Positions 44,080 through 52,670 of a stretch of DNA of 64,000 bases are shown here, in pieces. Numbering within the stretch: the stretch's first letter is position 1; each line of letters begins with the position of its first letter. Source of the DNA: Cellulomonas sp. WB94 (GTDB lineage Bacteria > Actinomycetota > Actinomycetes > Actinomycetales > Cellulomonadaceae); assembly GCF_003115775.1 (NCBI RefSeq), contig NZ_QEES01000002.1, positions 186,001-250,000 of the forward strand. Reading direction: 5' to 3'. The notes beneath the pieces were generated by a model that did no database searches, was not told the DNA's origin, and worked only from the letters and a program-made list of their open reading frames with translations. The translations under genes were made by a program, and so were the position numbers.

Positions 44080-44628
44080 TCAGGCCGCTCGGCCGATCGC
44101 CCGCAGGGTCGCGTCGCGAAGGCTGTCGGCTGGGACGCCGAGCTCGGTCAGCACGGTGCCCAGGTCGTCGTCGTCGCACCTGAGCAGCCCGAGCAGGAGG
44201 TGCTCGCTGCCGATGGACTTCGACTTGAGCCAGATCGCTTCCCGCAGAGCCAGCTGGAGGGCCTTCTTCGCCGGCGGGGACAGCCGCGTCCGGCCCCGAC
44301 GAGGGTGGCCGTCGGGCACGGCGTCGGGGCCGAAGGTCTCGGCAAGGCGCTCCAGCACGACGTCCAGGTCGATGCCGACCGCCCGCAGCGCGTCCGCGTC
44401 GTCCCGCGTCAGGGCGCCGGCTCCCGGGGTGCGTCGCCGGATGATCTCGCGCGCGGCGTCCGCCTGCAGGCCTGCCTCGTGCAGGACCTGGTAGCCGGCG
44501 CCGGCGCCGGGACGCAGGAGCCCGAGGAACAGGTGCGTGGTTCCCACGGGGTCGTGACCCAGCGCTCGAGCCTCCCCCACCGCGTCGGTGACGACCGTGC
44601 GGGCTCCTTCGGTGAAGCGTTCAAACAT
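44080..44628 (-). CDS. Clp protease N-terminal (Clp R) domain protein without ATPase
   Basis: A 182-residue protein of two Clp N-terminal repeats, each with the GTTHLFLGLL or GSEHLLLGLL signature; the AAA+ modules of ClpC are absent. Isolated Clp-N proteins may act as adaptors or decoys for Clp substrates. ATG 44628 (MFERFTEGAR) is chosen because GAGGGG lies 8 nt upstream and ClpC homologues start this way. It overlaps the HTH gene stop by 8 bp, indicating co-expression. Confidence 0.85.
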   Translation of the reverse strand: MFERFTEGARTVVTDAVGEARALGHDPVGTTHLFLGLLRPGAGAGYQVLHEAGLQADAAREIIRRRTPGAGALTRDDADALRAVGIDLDVVLERLAETFGPDAVPDGHPRRGRTRLSPPAKKALQLALREAIWLKSKSIGSEHLLLGLLRCDDDDLGTVLTELGVPADSLRDATLRAIGRAA

Positions 44629-44857
44629 CGCGAGCACCCCTCTTCTTCTCCGCTGATGCGTGCTTCTGGTGCACGGCTTGCTTGGTCACGCCGAGGACGT
44701 CGGCGATGTCCTGCCACGACCACCCCTGACGGCGCGCATTGCCGACCTGCGCGGCCTCCAGGGTCTCGGCCAGACTGCGCAGCGCCGAGGCGGCCTTCAG
44801 CCCCACTCGCGGGTCGGCACCGCTGGCTGTCGAGGCGAGCTCAGACGTCATGTCCAT
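44621..44857 (-). CDS. Small HTH protein, likely autoregulator of the Clp-N operon
   Basis: A 78-residue protein with a single sigma-70-region-4-like HTH: QGWSWQDIADVLGVTKQAVH, then a basic tail (QKHASAEKKRG). The N-terminal half is an amphipathic helix suited to dimerisation. It overlaps the Clp-N gene. ATG 44857 lies directly beside an inverted repeat and about 7 nt from a -10 box, so the mRNA is probably leaderless. Confidence 0.85.
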   Translation of the reverse strand: MDMTSELASTASGADPRVGLKAASALRSLAETLEAAQVGNARRQGWSWQDIADVLGVTKQAVHQKHASAEKKRGARDV

Positions 44858-44859
44858 GC

Positions 44860-44902
44860 GTCAACAGTAATTGACGCAACCAGTTTGTCAACAGGTCTTG
44901 AC
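44860..44902. promoter_or_regulatory. Two matching operators GTCAA-N6-TTGAC
   Basis: GTCAACAGTAATTGAC (44860-44875) and GTCAACAGGTCTTGAC (44887-44902) share the arms GTCAA/TTGAC and the CAG spacer start, 27 bp apart. One covers the -10 box and the other the -35 box of the HTH promoter. This is the layout expected for autorepression by the small HTH protein. Confidence 0.65.
44864..44891 (-). promoter_or_regulatory. Promoter of the HTH/Clp-N operon (probably leaderless)
   Basis: On the minus strand TTGACA (44891-44886), a 16-bp spacer and TACTGT (44869-44864) are followed 6 nt later by the ATG at 44857. Transcription would begin at or within a base of the start codon. Confidence 0.6.
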
Positions 44903-44973
44903 GAGCGCACGGAGGACCGGGCGACACCTCCGCAACCCTTCCTTTGCCGGTGGGGGCCGACCAGGATGTCGGG

Positions 44974-45834
44974 ATGGATCCGAACGAGGCAGCGCAGCGC
45001 AGTGCCCGGGTCGCAGCGGTCTTCGACCGGGTCGCCGACACCTACGACGCCGTCGGCGTCCCGTGGTTCACACCGATCGCCGAGCGACTGGTGACCGAGC
45101 TGTCGCCCGCTCCCGGCGAGCGAGCCCTCGACATCGGGACCGGGCGAGGTGCTGCCCTCTGGGCGCTGGCGGATGCCGTGGGAGCGACGGGGCACGTGAC
45201 CGGGCTCGACCTGGCGCCCGCGATGGTCGCCGCGACGCGTCGAGAAGCGGCCGAGCGGGGCCTGGCCACCGTGACCCTTCTCGTGGCCGACGCCGCCGAC
45301 CCTGCTCTGCCGGCAGCGTCCTTCGACGTCGCGGTGGCCTCGCTCGTGCTGTTCTTCCTGCCGGACCCGCCCGCCGCCCTCCGTGGCTGGCACGGGCTGC
45401 TGGTCCCGGGCGGCCGACTCGGCGTGTCCACCTTCGGCTCGCGAGACGCCGCCTGGGAGCAGCTCGACGACGTCTTCACTCCCTTCCTCCCGCCACAGCT
45501 GCTCGACGCGCGCACGAGCGGCACGCGCGGGCCGTTCGCCAGCGATGCCGGCGTCGAGGAGCTCGTGGCCGCCGCGGGCTTCGCGGAGGTGCGCACCGCG
45601 AGCTTCGAGCAGACCGTGACGTTCGTCGACGCCGAGCAGTGGCGGCTCTGGTCGTGGTCCCACGGCCAGCGCACGCACTGGGAAGCGGTTCCGGGCGAGC
45701 GCCGCGACGAGGTGCTCGCAGCGGCTGCCGAGCGGCTCGAGGCCGCCCGGGACAGGACCGGCACGTTCACCCTGACGCAGCAGGTGCGCCTGACCGTCGG
45801 TGTCCGTCCGGTCGTCAGCCCTCGCGGGACTTGA
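44974..45834 (+). CDS. Class I SAM-dependent methyltransferase
   Basis: A 286-residue methyltransferase of the UbiE/Coq5-like class: N-terminal FDRVADTYDAVGVPWF, SAM motif I ALDIGTGRGAALW, GLDLAPAMVAATRREA, and FDVAVASLVLFFLPDP for motif II-III. ATG 44974 (MDPNEAAQ) is favoured. The substrate is unknown. Its 3' end overlaps the convergent kup gene by 20 bp. Confidence 0.85.
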   Translation: MDPNEAAQRSARVAAVFDRVADTYDAVGVPWFTPIAERLVTELSPAPGERALDIGTGRGAALWALADAVGATGHVTGLDLAPAMVAATRREAAERGLATVTLLVADAADPALPAASFDVAVASLVLFFLPDPPAALRGWHGLLVPGGRLGVSTFGSRDAAWEQLDDVFTPFLPPQLLDARTSGTRGPFASDAGVEELVAAAGFAEVRTASFEQTVTFVDAEQWRLWSWSHGQRTHWEAVPGERRDEVLAAAAERLEAARDRTGTFTLTQQVRLTVGVRPVVSPRGT

Positions 45835-47806
45835 GGTCCAGGTTCGCTCCCATGACGACGGTGCGTTCGGGCGGCAGGTGGAAGACCTCGGTGCGGCTCG
45901 CGGCGTTGTGGGCCATCCAGACGAACAGTCGCGCTCGCCAGTCCCTCAGACGCGGGGTACCCGTCGCGTGGACGGTGAGGACCGACAGGAAGTAGTGGGC
46001 CTCGTCGATGTCCACCAGGAGCTCGCCGGACTTGCCGACCGCGAGCGCGAGGCCCTTCGGGATGTCCTGGCTGTCGTTGAACCCCACGCGCACGCAGACA
46101 TGGACGATGCCGTCGTCGGCATGGCCCAGGTCGTCGACGATGACGCGGTCGACGTGACGGATGTGCGGCACGTTCTCGTTGATGATCTGCACGATCACCA
46201 CGTGCTCGTGCAGGACGTGGTTGAAGGTGACGTGCGAGCGGAGCGCGAGCGGGGTCGTCGTGCGGTTGGGGTGCGGGAACACGGCGAGACCCGGCACGCG
46301 CGGCACGCCTGTCGCCCGGATCATGTCCACGAACTCGTCGAGCGGACCTTCGAGCTCGGTGCGCCGTTCCGCGAGGATCCCCGCCCCCTTGCGCCAGGTC
46401 GTCATGAGGGTCACGACGACGATGGCGATCAGCAGCGGCAGCCAGCCTCCGCTGACGACCTTCGTGAGGTTCGCCGCGAAGAACGTGACCTCGAGGAGTC
46501 CGACGACGACGGCGTACGCCACGATCTTCCACATCGCCCAGTGCCACACCCGGAGAGCCAGCAGCAGGAACAGCAGGCTCGTCAGGCCGAGCGTCCCGGT
46601 GACCGCGAGCCCGTAGGCGGTGGCGAGCCGGCTCGAGCTCTGGAAGACCGAGATCAGCAGCAGCACACCGAAGTACAGGATCCAGTTGATGACCGGCAGG
46701 TAGATCTGACCGCCCTCCTCGCGCGACGTGTGCTTGACCGCCAGTCGCGGGAACAGCCCGAGACGGACGGCCTGTCGCGAGACCGAGAACGCGCCGGAGA
46801 TCACCGCCTGGGACGCGATCACGGTCGCGAGCGTCGCGAGGACGACCAGCGGCAGCGTCGCCCACGAGGGCGCGAGGTTGAAGAACGGGTTGTCGATCGT
46901 GGCCGGCTCGTGCAGGATCATCGCGCCCTGGCCGAAGTAGTTCAGCGCGAGCGCGGGGAACACGACGGCGTACCAGGAGGTCCTGATCGGTCGCGCGCCG
47001 AAGTGACCCATGTCGGCGTACAGCGCCTCGGCCCCGGTGATCGTCAGCACGACGGCGCCCATGGCGATGAACGCCGTGAACGGGTGCTCGACGACGAAGG
47101 CCAGCGCGTACGTCGGCGACAGCGCGGCGAGGATGTCGGGGTGCCGGACGATGTGCGGCACCCCAAGGGCGGCGAGCACGACGAACCACACGGTCATGAC
47201 GGGTCCGAACGCCTTGCCCACCGCCTCGGTGCCCCACCGCTGGACGACGAACAGCACCGTGAGGACCGCGACCGAGACCGGCAGGACGAGCTGCTTGAGC
47301 GACGGGTTGACCACGACGACGCCCTCGATCGCCGACATGACCGAGATGGCCGGGGTGATGACGCTGTCGCCGTAGAAGAGCGCGGCACCGAACATGCCCA
47401 GCACCATCGCGATGGCCAGCCGTCGTGGCTGCCGGAGCTTCTCCCGCAGCAGCGCGACGAGGGCCAGGATGCCACCCTCGCCGTCGTTGTCCGCGCGCAT
47501 CAGGAGGGCGACGTACTTGACGGACACGACGATGGTGATCGCCCAGATCACCATCGAGATGACGCCGAGGACGTCGACCGAGGTGGGCTTGACGTTGTTG
47601 TGGTCGATGCTGAAGACGGTCTGCAGCGCGTACAGCGGGCTCGTGCCGATGTCCCCGAAGACGACCCCGAGAGCGCCCAGAGCGAGGACTGCGCCCGCAC
47701 CCTGCTTGCTCGCGGGGGCCTCGGCCGCGACGTCCCCCGCTGACTCCGACGGCACGTCGGGGCTCGCGGTCGGCTGCGGTCTACCCGTGCCCTCAGTGGT
47801 GCTCAC
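45815..47806 (-). CDS. kup: Low-affinity potassium transport protein Kup
   Basis: A 663-residue Kup/HAK/KT potassium-proton symporter with about 12 hydrophobic helices. The N-terminal GVVFGDIGTSPLYALQTVF motif is diagnostic, with NDGEGGILALVALL, GAALFYGDSVITPAISV, GAEALYADMGHFG and a cytosolic C-terminal domain of about 180 residues. Length is normal for the family. No c-di-AMP riboswitch is evident upstream. Confidence 0.95.
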   Translation of the reverse strand: MSTTEGTGRPQPTASPDVPSESAGDVAAEAPASKQGAGAVLALGALGVVFGDIGTSPLYALQTVFSIDHNNVKPTSVDVLGVISMVIWAITIVVSVKYVALLMRADNDGEGGILALVALLREKLRQPRRLAIAMVLGMFGAALFYGDSVITPAISVMSAIEGVVVVNPSLKQLVLPVSVAVLTVLFVVQRWGTEAVGKAFGPVMTVWFVVLAALGVPHIVRHPDILAALSPTYALAFVVEHPFTAFIAMGAVVLTITGAEALYADMGHFGARPIRTSWYAVVFPALALNYFGQGAMILHEPATIDNPFFNLAPSWATLPLVVLATLATVIASQAVISGAFSVSRQAVRLGLFPRLAVKHTSREEGGQIYLPVINWILYFGVLLLISVFQSSSRLATAYGLAVTGTLGLTSLLFLLLALRVWHWAMWKIVAYAVVVGLLEVTFFAANLTKVVSGGWLPLLIAIVVVTLMTTWRKGAGILAERRTELEGPLDEFVDMIRATGVPRVPGLAVFPHPNRTTTPLALRSHVTFNHVLHEHVVIVQIINENVPHIRHVDRVIVDDLGHADDGIVHVCVRVGFNDSQDIPKGLALAVGKSGELLVDIDEAHYFLSVLTVHATGTPRLRDWRARLFVWMAHNAASRTEVFHLPPERTVVMGANLDLKSREG

Positions 47807-47830
47807 TCACGGATGGTCGCACAGGCGCGA

Positions 47831-48820
47831 TCAGCGAGCGCGAGCGCCAGACCCGTCCCACCACCCGAGCACCCGCGTCCCGAACAGCGTCAGCCATCTC
47901 GACGGCTCCCCCACCGGTGCGTCGACCTCGAACCACACGCGCCCGGGGTGACGGCGGCCCTGGATCCAGGTGCCGTCCGTCTGCCTGGCAGCGCGGACAA
48001 GCTCGATCGCGTCGGCCATGCGCGGGTCAGGTGCCGTGCCCTGCAGCAGTGACGCCTCGCGGAAGTACTCGGCCGCGTTGAGCACGTCGTACGACCAGCG
48101 GAAGGGGTAGCCGAAGCGGTCGACCCACGGCGCCACCGGCTCGCCCGTGGAGAGCCGGCGGAACAGACCTCGCTGCAGGAGGTACTCCTCGCCCGAGCGC
48201 CGGGCGGCGCGGGTCGCGTCGGTGCCCCCGGTGGCGGCGTCGTACGCAAGCAGGCCCTTGAGGGAGTTGAGCGTCGAGTGGAAGGACGACCGCCTCGAGC
48301 CCTCGACCCACTCGCAGTTCCAGCCGCCGTCGGGCAGCCGGTGCTCGAGGAACCACTCGACGATGCCGGTGACGTCGACACCGAGCCACACGCCGTTGGC
48401 GACGGTCCAGGCGTTGATGCAGCAGTCGACCTCGCCGCCCCAGTACGGCAGGCCCTCATACTCCCAGCGGCTGTGCTCTGCCAGCAGCTCGGCCGTGCGG
48501 CGCTCCCGCAGGACGGCCGGGTCGAGGCCCCACTCCCGCAGCGAGTTCAGCGACCAGGTCGTCGCCGTCCAGGGCTGCCCCGCGTCCGCGGCCGCCTCAG
48601 GTCCGTGGAAGTCGAAGTCCGCGGGGAAGAACGCCCCACCGGCCCACTGGCCGTCCGGGTCCTGGAGCGCGAGGAGACGTGCGCCGAATCCGTCGGTCGC
48701 GACCCTCGCCCGTGTCGCCTCCCAGACCTCGGGGGGTTCGCCCACGAGGTCGCGCTCGACCTGCCACCGCAGCGCGGGGTCGGCCTCGAGAAGCCACGCC
48801 AGCACGGTGTCGGTCACCAT
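47831..48820 (-). CDS. Prenyltransferase/squalene-cyclase-like repeat protein
   Basis: A 329-residue alpha/alpha-toroid-type protein with QxxxGxW-like repeats: LQDPDGQWAGG, HRLPDGGWNCEW and RQTDGTWIQG. Cysteines in WGGEVDCCINAW and conserved tryptophans suit the fold. No DxDD cyclase motif is seen, so cyclase activity is doubtful. It lies 24 bp from kup on the same strand. The frameshifted gene at 17530-18675 has a similar general character. Confidence 0.7.
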   Translation of the reverse strand: MVTDTVLAWLLEADPALRWQVERDLVGEPPEVWEATRARVATDGFGARLLALQDPDGQWAGGAFFPADFDFHGPEAAADAGQPWTATTWSLNSLREWGLDPAVLRERRTAELLAEHSRWEYEGLPYWGGEVDCCINAWTVANGVWLGVDVTGIVEWFLEHRLPDGGWNCEWVEGSRRSSFHSTLNSLKGLLAYDAATGGTDATRAARRSGEEYLLQRGLFRRLSTGEPVAPWVDRFGYPFRWSYDVLNAAEYFREASLLQGTAPDPRMADAIELVRAARQTDGTWIQGRRHPGRVWFEVDAPVGEPSRWLTLFGTRVLGWWDGSGARAR

Positions 48821-49014
48821 GGGCCGACCCTACCGAGACGCGTCGATCGGGCACAGTGTCCGCTCGACCGTCGGCCGGCTCGCCCGGACCCTCGTGCCCG
48901 TGCGGTGCCGTCGGCGCTGACCTGCCGGGCGAGGCCGGCAGCTGCAGGACTGCCACCTGGGGCGTCGCGCGTCTACCGTGGCTGGGCACGGGAGCTGCTC
49001 GAGAGAGGGACATC

Positions 49015-49578
49015 ATGACGACTCTGAAGGACCGGCCCCAGACCGCGCTCGTGGTCGTCGACGTGCAGAACGGCGTCGTCGCAGGCACCCACGAACGCGA
49101 CGCCGTCGTGGCCAACATCAACACCTTGGTCGGCAGGGCGAGGCAGCAGCACGTGCCGGTCGTCTGGGTGCAGCACTCCGACGACCAGCTGGCTCGAGGG
49201 AGCGAGGACTGGCAGATCGTCCCCGAGCTGACGCCGGCCGAGGGTGAGCCGCTCGTCCACAAGAGCTACCCCGACTCGTTCGAGGAGACCGCTCTGGAGT
49301 CCGTGCTGTCGCGTCTCGGCGTCGGGCGGCTCGTGGTCGCGGGAGCCCAGACCGACGAGTGCATCCGGTCGACGCTCCACGGCGCGGTCGTCCGGGGGTA
49401 CGACGCGCTCCTCGTCGGCGATGCGCACACCACGGAGGACCACAGCGAGTGGGGTGCTCCGCCGCCCGACAAGGTCATCGCGCACACCAACCTCTACTGG
49501 GCGTCTCACACCGCACCCGGGCGCACGGCAGGGACGGTCGAGACCAAGGACGTCGATTTCGGGTCCGCCGGCAGCTAG
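49015..49578 (+). CDS. Cysteine hydrolase (isochorismatase family)
   Basis: A 187-residue isochorismatase-fold hydrolase with the catalytic triad Asp in VVVDVQNGV, Lys in LVHKSYPDSF and Cys in QTDECIRSTLHGA. The family includes nicotinamidases and ureido-amide hydrolases; the substrate is unknown. ATG 49015 follows a GAGAGGG site. It is monocistronic. Confidence 0.88.
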   Translation: MTTLKDRPQTALVVVDVQNGVVAGTHERDAVVANINTLVGRARQQHVPVVWVQHSDDQLARGSEDWQIVPELTPAEGEPLVHKSYPDSFEETALESVLSRLGVGRLVVAGAQTDECIRSTLHGAVVRGYDALLVGDAHTTEDHSEWGAPPPDKVIAHTNLYWASHTAPGRTAGTVETKDVDFGSAGS

Positions 49579-49688
49579 CCGCCCGCGCCGTCTGTCGTCG
49601 AGCGAGTCCATGCGGGTTCGTCAAGCCCCTGACGCGGGATGGCGACCGGGTAGATCATGGAGGCCACGTCACACGGCGGGAGGCCGAG

Positions 49689-50003
49689 ATGGGATCGCAT
49701 CACGAGCACGACGCACGGCAGCACCGGAGGCCGAACCTGGTCCGGCTGGCGACGATCGGCCTGGCCGGCGCCGCCGTCGTGAAGGAGCTCCGCACCCCGC
49801 AGGAGGACCGCGAGTGGCACGGCACCATCGCCGGTTTCGTGCCGTACGACTTCAGGGCTCCGACCGTCGCCCGGTTCAAGGAACGGCTCTGGGCACCGGA
49901 CGACGAGCACCTGTTCACCCCCCAGCCGTTCGGGGTCGGCTGGACCGTCAACGTCGGCAGGGTCGTCGCCCTCGTGCGCAACGCGCCCGACCGACCGGCG
50001 TAG
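49689..50003 (+). CDS. DUF5808 domain protein
   Basis: A 104-residue protein whose second half fits DUF5808: GFVPYDFRAPTVARFKERLW, DDEHLFTPQPFGVGWTVN. The N-terminus is His/Arg-rich with a weak hydrophobic stretch at about 20-32. The family has no known function. It starts at ATG 49689 and is followed after 4 nt by an alpha/beta hydrolase gene. Confidence 0.7.
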   Translation: MGSHHEHDARQHRRPNLVRLATIGLAGAAVVKELRTPQEDREWHGTIAGFVPYDFRAPTVARFKERLWAPDDEHLFTPQPFGVGWTVNVGRVVALVRNAPDRPA

Positions 50004-50007
50004 CGCC

Positions 50008-50883
50008 ATGGCGCCGGAGATCACCACCCGAACCCTCGAGGTGCCGGACGCCACGCTCACCTACGACGTGCGCGGCCCGCTGCCGCCCGCCGACGGGATC
50101 CCGCCTCTCCTCCTCATCGGCCAGCCGATGGACGCGAGCGGCTTCGCGACGCTCGCCTCCTACTTCCCGGACCGGACCGTCGTGACGTACGACCCGCGGG
50201 GCTTCGGACGCAGCACCCGCAGCGACGGCACGGAGAACCGGCCGGACCAGCAGGCAGCGGATCTCCACCTGCTCATCGGCGTGCTCGGCGCGGGACCTGT
50301 CGACCTGTTCGGGAGCAGCGGCGGCGCCGTCACGTCTCTGGCCCTCGTGACGGCTCATCCCGACGACGTGCGCATCCTCGTCGCTCACGAGCCGCCCGTG
50401 CTCGGCGTCCTGCCCGACGCGGATCAGGCCTTGGCCGCTGACCACCGCGTCCAGGAGGCGTACCAGCAGCACGGCTGGGGCGCAGGGATGGCGGCGTTCT
50501 TCGCCCTGACGTCGTGGAAGGGCGAGTTCACCGACGAGTTCGGGAGCCAGTCCCCCGACCCCGCAGCCTTCGGCCTGCCGACGGATGATGACGGCACGCG
50601 CGACGACCCGCTCCTGTCGGGGACGTCGGCGCCCGTGACCGCCTACCGACCGGACTTCGCCGCGCTCGCGGCGGCGTCGACCCGGGTCGTGATCGCCGCC
50701 GGTATCGAGAGCCAGGATCTGCTCACGTGGCGCACGTCCGCCGCGATCGCCGCCGGGCTGGGCCAGGAGCTCACGGTGTTCCCCAGCAACCACGGAGGGT
50801 TCCTGGGGCCCGAGTTCGGTCGACCTGGCCAGCCGGAGGCTTTCGCCGCGAGGCTCCGGGCGGTCCTGGCCGACGCCGGGTGA
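50008..50883 (+). CDS. Alpha/beta hydrolase
   Basis: A 291-residue alpha/beta hydrolase with LLLIGQPMDASGF (oxyanion loop), VTYDPRGFGRS, nucleophile elbow GSSGGAVTS (Ser between Gly residues) and a late histidine in PSNHGGFLG. It resembles small esterases near resistance or detoxification genes. It probably shares a transcript with the DUF5808 gene 4 nt upstream. Confidence 0.87.
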   Translation: MAPEITTRTLEVPDATLTYDVRGPLPPADGIPPLLLIGQPMDASGFATLASYFPDRTVVTYDPRGFGRSTRSDGTENRPDQQAADLHLLIGVLGAGPVDLFGSSGGAVTSLALVTAHPDDVRILVAHEPPVLGVLPDADQALAADHRVQEAYQQHGWGAGMAAFFALTSWKGEFTDEFGSQSPDPAAFGLPTDDDGTRDDPLLSGTSAPVTAYRPDFAALAAASTRVVIAAGIESQDLLTWRTSAAIAAGLGQELTVFPSNHGGFLGPEFGRPGQPEAFAARLRAVLADAG

Positions 50884-50907
50884 CGTGCGCGGCCGTCGCC
50901 TCCACGG

Positions 50908-51357
50908 TCAGGAGATCGCTGCCCGCACCAGCTCGACGACCCGCTTCTCCACTGCGGGGCTCCACCGCACGAGTGCGTACGCGACCGGCCACAGGTCGCC
51001 GTCGTCCAGGCTGGCCGCGTCCTGGAAGCCGAGGGTCGAGTACCGGTACTTGAACTTGCCCGAGTCCTGGAAGAAGAGCACGACCTTGCCGTCCGCATCG
51101 GCGTAGGCGGGCATCCCATACCAGGTCTTCGGCGACAGCTCGGGGGCTGTCGCCGTCACCGTCACGTGCACCCGCTCGGCGAGCGCACGGTCCACCGGCG
51201 CCATCTTCTCGATGCTGGCGAGCACGTCCTGGAGGCCGTCGGCCGCCTTGGCGCCCTTCTTGCCCTCGGCACGCAGCTCAGCGGCACGCTCCTTCATCGC
51301 GGCGCGCTCCGCGGCGCTGAAGCCGCCGGACTCGGTCGAGGTATCCGTCGTGGTCAT
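50908..51357 (-). CDS. DUF1801/YdhG-like protein
   Basis: A 149-residue protein with the DUF1801 pattern TWYGMPAYADADGKVVLFFQDSGKFKYRYSTLGF in substance. It is preceded by a charged helix (KERAAELRAEGKKGAK) like the extension in some YdhG/iron-chaperone-like proteins. The start is ATG 51357; the longer open frame adds only Arg-rich sequence. The biochemical role is unproven. Confidence 0.78.
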   Translation of the reverse strand: MTTTDTSTESGGFSAAERAAMKERAAELRAEGKKGAKAADGLQDVLASIEKMAPVDRALAERVHVTVTATAPELSPKTWYGMPAYADADGKVVLFFQDSGKFKYRYSTLGFQDAASLDDGDLWPVAYALVRWSPAVEKRVVELVRAAIS

Positions 51358-51457
51358 CGTCGGGCTCCTTCGCGACTCTCGCCGGCCCCGTGGGTCGTGC
51401 CGGCCTGATGTCGAGAAGGCTAGGCCCGACCCCACCGTGACACTTCTTGGATCCTGA

Positions 51458-52615
51458 TCAGATCGAGGGCCCGGCGGCGGCGCTCGATCGTGGTTCGGGG
51501 CGATCGGGTGCAGGAGGCTCGAGCTGTTCGGCTGGTCCTGTCGCAGCGGACGCGGCGCGGTCGAGGTGGCCCGCGACGTACTTCGCGTCGCGACCGACGC
51601 CGTGGATCATCGAGGAGGCGAGGGAGTACTGGAACAGCTGGCCGAGGAAGTACAGGCCCGGCTGCGACGGGCACACGCCGCGCTCGTGGACGGGCAGGCC
51701 GTCCGTCCCGATGACGGGAAGGTCGATCCAGGAGGTGTCCGGTCGGTACCCGGTGCACCAGACGACACTGCCGACCGCGAGCGCCTCGCCGCCCTCGACG
51801 ACGGGCAGCCCGTCGCGCACCCCGACGACCCGTGGGACCCGGTGCACGCCCGCGGCCGCGAGGTCGGTGGTCTTGACCCGGATCAGCGGCCCGCTGTGGG
51901 CGAGGACGCCCGCCCGCGCTCGCCGGCCGATCGGCGTGCTCGTCGTGAGCACGTGGGCGAACGCGGCGAAGACCAGCAGGCTGGGGATGCGAGAGGACGG
52001 GCGCTCGATCCTGAACGGCACCTGCCCCGGGTGGCGGCCCGCGAGGTGGACCTGGTGGGTGCGGGACAGCTCCAGGGCGATGTCGGCGCCGGAGTTGCCC
52101 GCGCCGACCACGAGGACGTCTCCGTCGGGGATCTGCGCGGGGTTGCGGTAGTCGGCCGAGTGCAGCTGCGTGATGGTCGGCGCGAGCTCGGCCCGGAGGG
52201 CCGGCATCTGGGGCAGCCGGTCGTAGCCGGTCGCCACGACGACGTGGTCTGCGAGCAGCCGACCGTCGTCGGTCTCGACGACGTAGCCCGTACCTTCTCG
52301 GGCGAGGCGCCGGACCACCGTCCTCGTGCGGACGGGCAGGCCGCGCTCGTCGGCATAGCGCTCGAGGTAGTCGGCGAACTCCTCGCGCGTCGGGAACGCC
52401 CATGGCGAACCGGGGTAGCGGCTGCCGGGCAGTGCGTCGTACCGCGCGGGGGTGAACAGGCGCAGGGAGTCCCACCGCCGACGCCAGGAGTCCCCGACGC
52501 GCTCGTGCGCCTCGAGGATGAAGAACGGGCGGCCCTGCTGGGCCAGGTAGAAGCCGGCGGCAAGGCCCGCCTGCCCGGCTCCGATGACGACGGTGTCGAT
52601 CCGCTCGGTGACCAT
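51458..52615 (-). CDS. Flavin-containing monooxygenase/CzcO-like oxidoreductase
   Basis: A 385-residue FAD/NAD(P) two-dinucleotide-binding protein with an N-terminal FAD motif VVIGAGQAGLAAGFYL, second nucleotide motif VVGAGNSGADIALEL, and VVATGYDRLP between them. It resembles FMO-type CzcO proteins that oxidise N- or S-containing xenobiotics. ATG 52615 is preferred over open sequence upstream. It is divergent from a TetR gene, which probably controls it through the palindrome at 52636-52652. Confidence 0.87.
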   Translation of the reverse strand: MVTERIDTVVIGAGQAGLAAGFYLAQQGRPFFILEAHERVGDSWRRRWDSLRLFTPARYDALPGSRYPGSPWAFPTREEFADYLERYADERGLPVRTRTVVRRLAREGTGYVVETDDGRLLADHVVVATGYDRLPQMPALRAELAPTITQLHSADYRNPAQIPDGDVLVVGAGNSGADIALELSRTHQVHLAGRHPGQVPFRIERPSSRIPSLLVFAAFAHVLTTSTPIGRRARAGVLAHSGPLIRVKTTDLAAAGVHRVPRVVGVRDGLPVVEGGEALAVGSVVWCTGYRPDTSWIDLPVIGTDGLPVHERGVCPSQPGLYFLGQLFQYSLASSMIHGVGRDAKYVAGHLDRAASAATGPAEQLEPPAPDRPEPRSSAAAGPSI

Positions 52616-52635
52616 GACTTCTCCTCGGATATTTG

Positions 52636-52652
52636 TCCGAAGTCGGTTCGGA
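52636..52652. promoter_or_regulatory. Candidate TetR operator TCCGAA-N5-TTCGGA
   Basis: A perfect 6-bp-arm palindrome (TCCGAA 52636-52641, TTCGGA 52647-52652) lies in the 55-bp gap between the divergent monooxygenase and TetR genes. A further TCGGA half-site at 52625-52629 forms an overlapping inverted repeat with the left arm. Size and position fit a TetR-family operator. Confidence 0.6.
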
Positions 52653-52670
52653 TGAAAGTAGGATAGCCCC

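Noticed and set aside
47807-47830. A c-di-AMP riboswitch upstream of kup
   Set aside because: No ydaO-like conserved core or room for the aptamer is seen upstream of the start; the gap to neighbouring genes is too short and unstructured.
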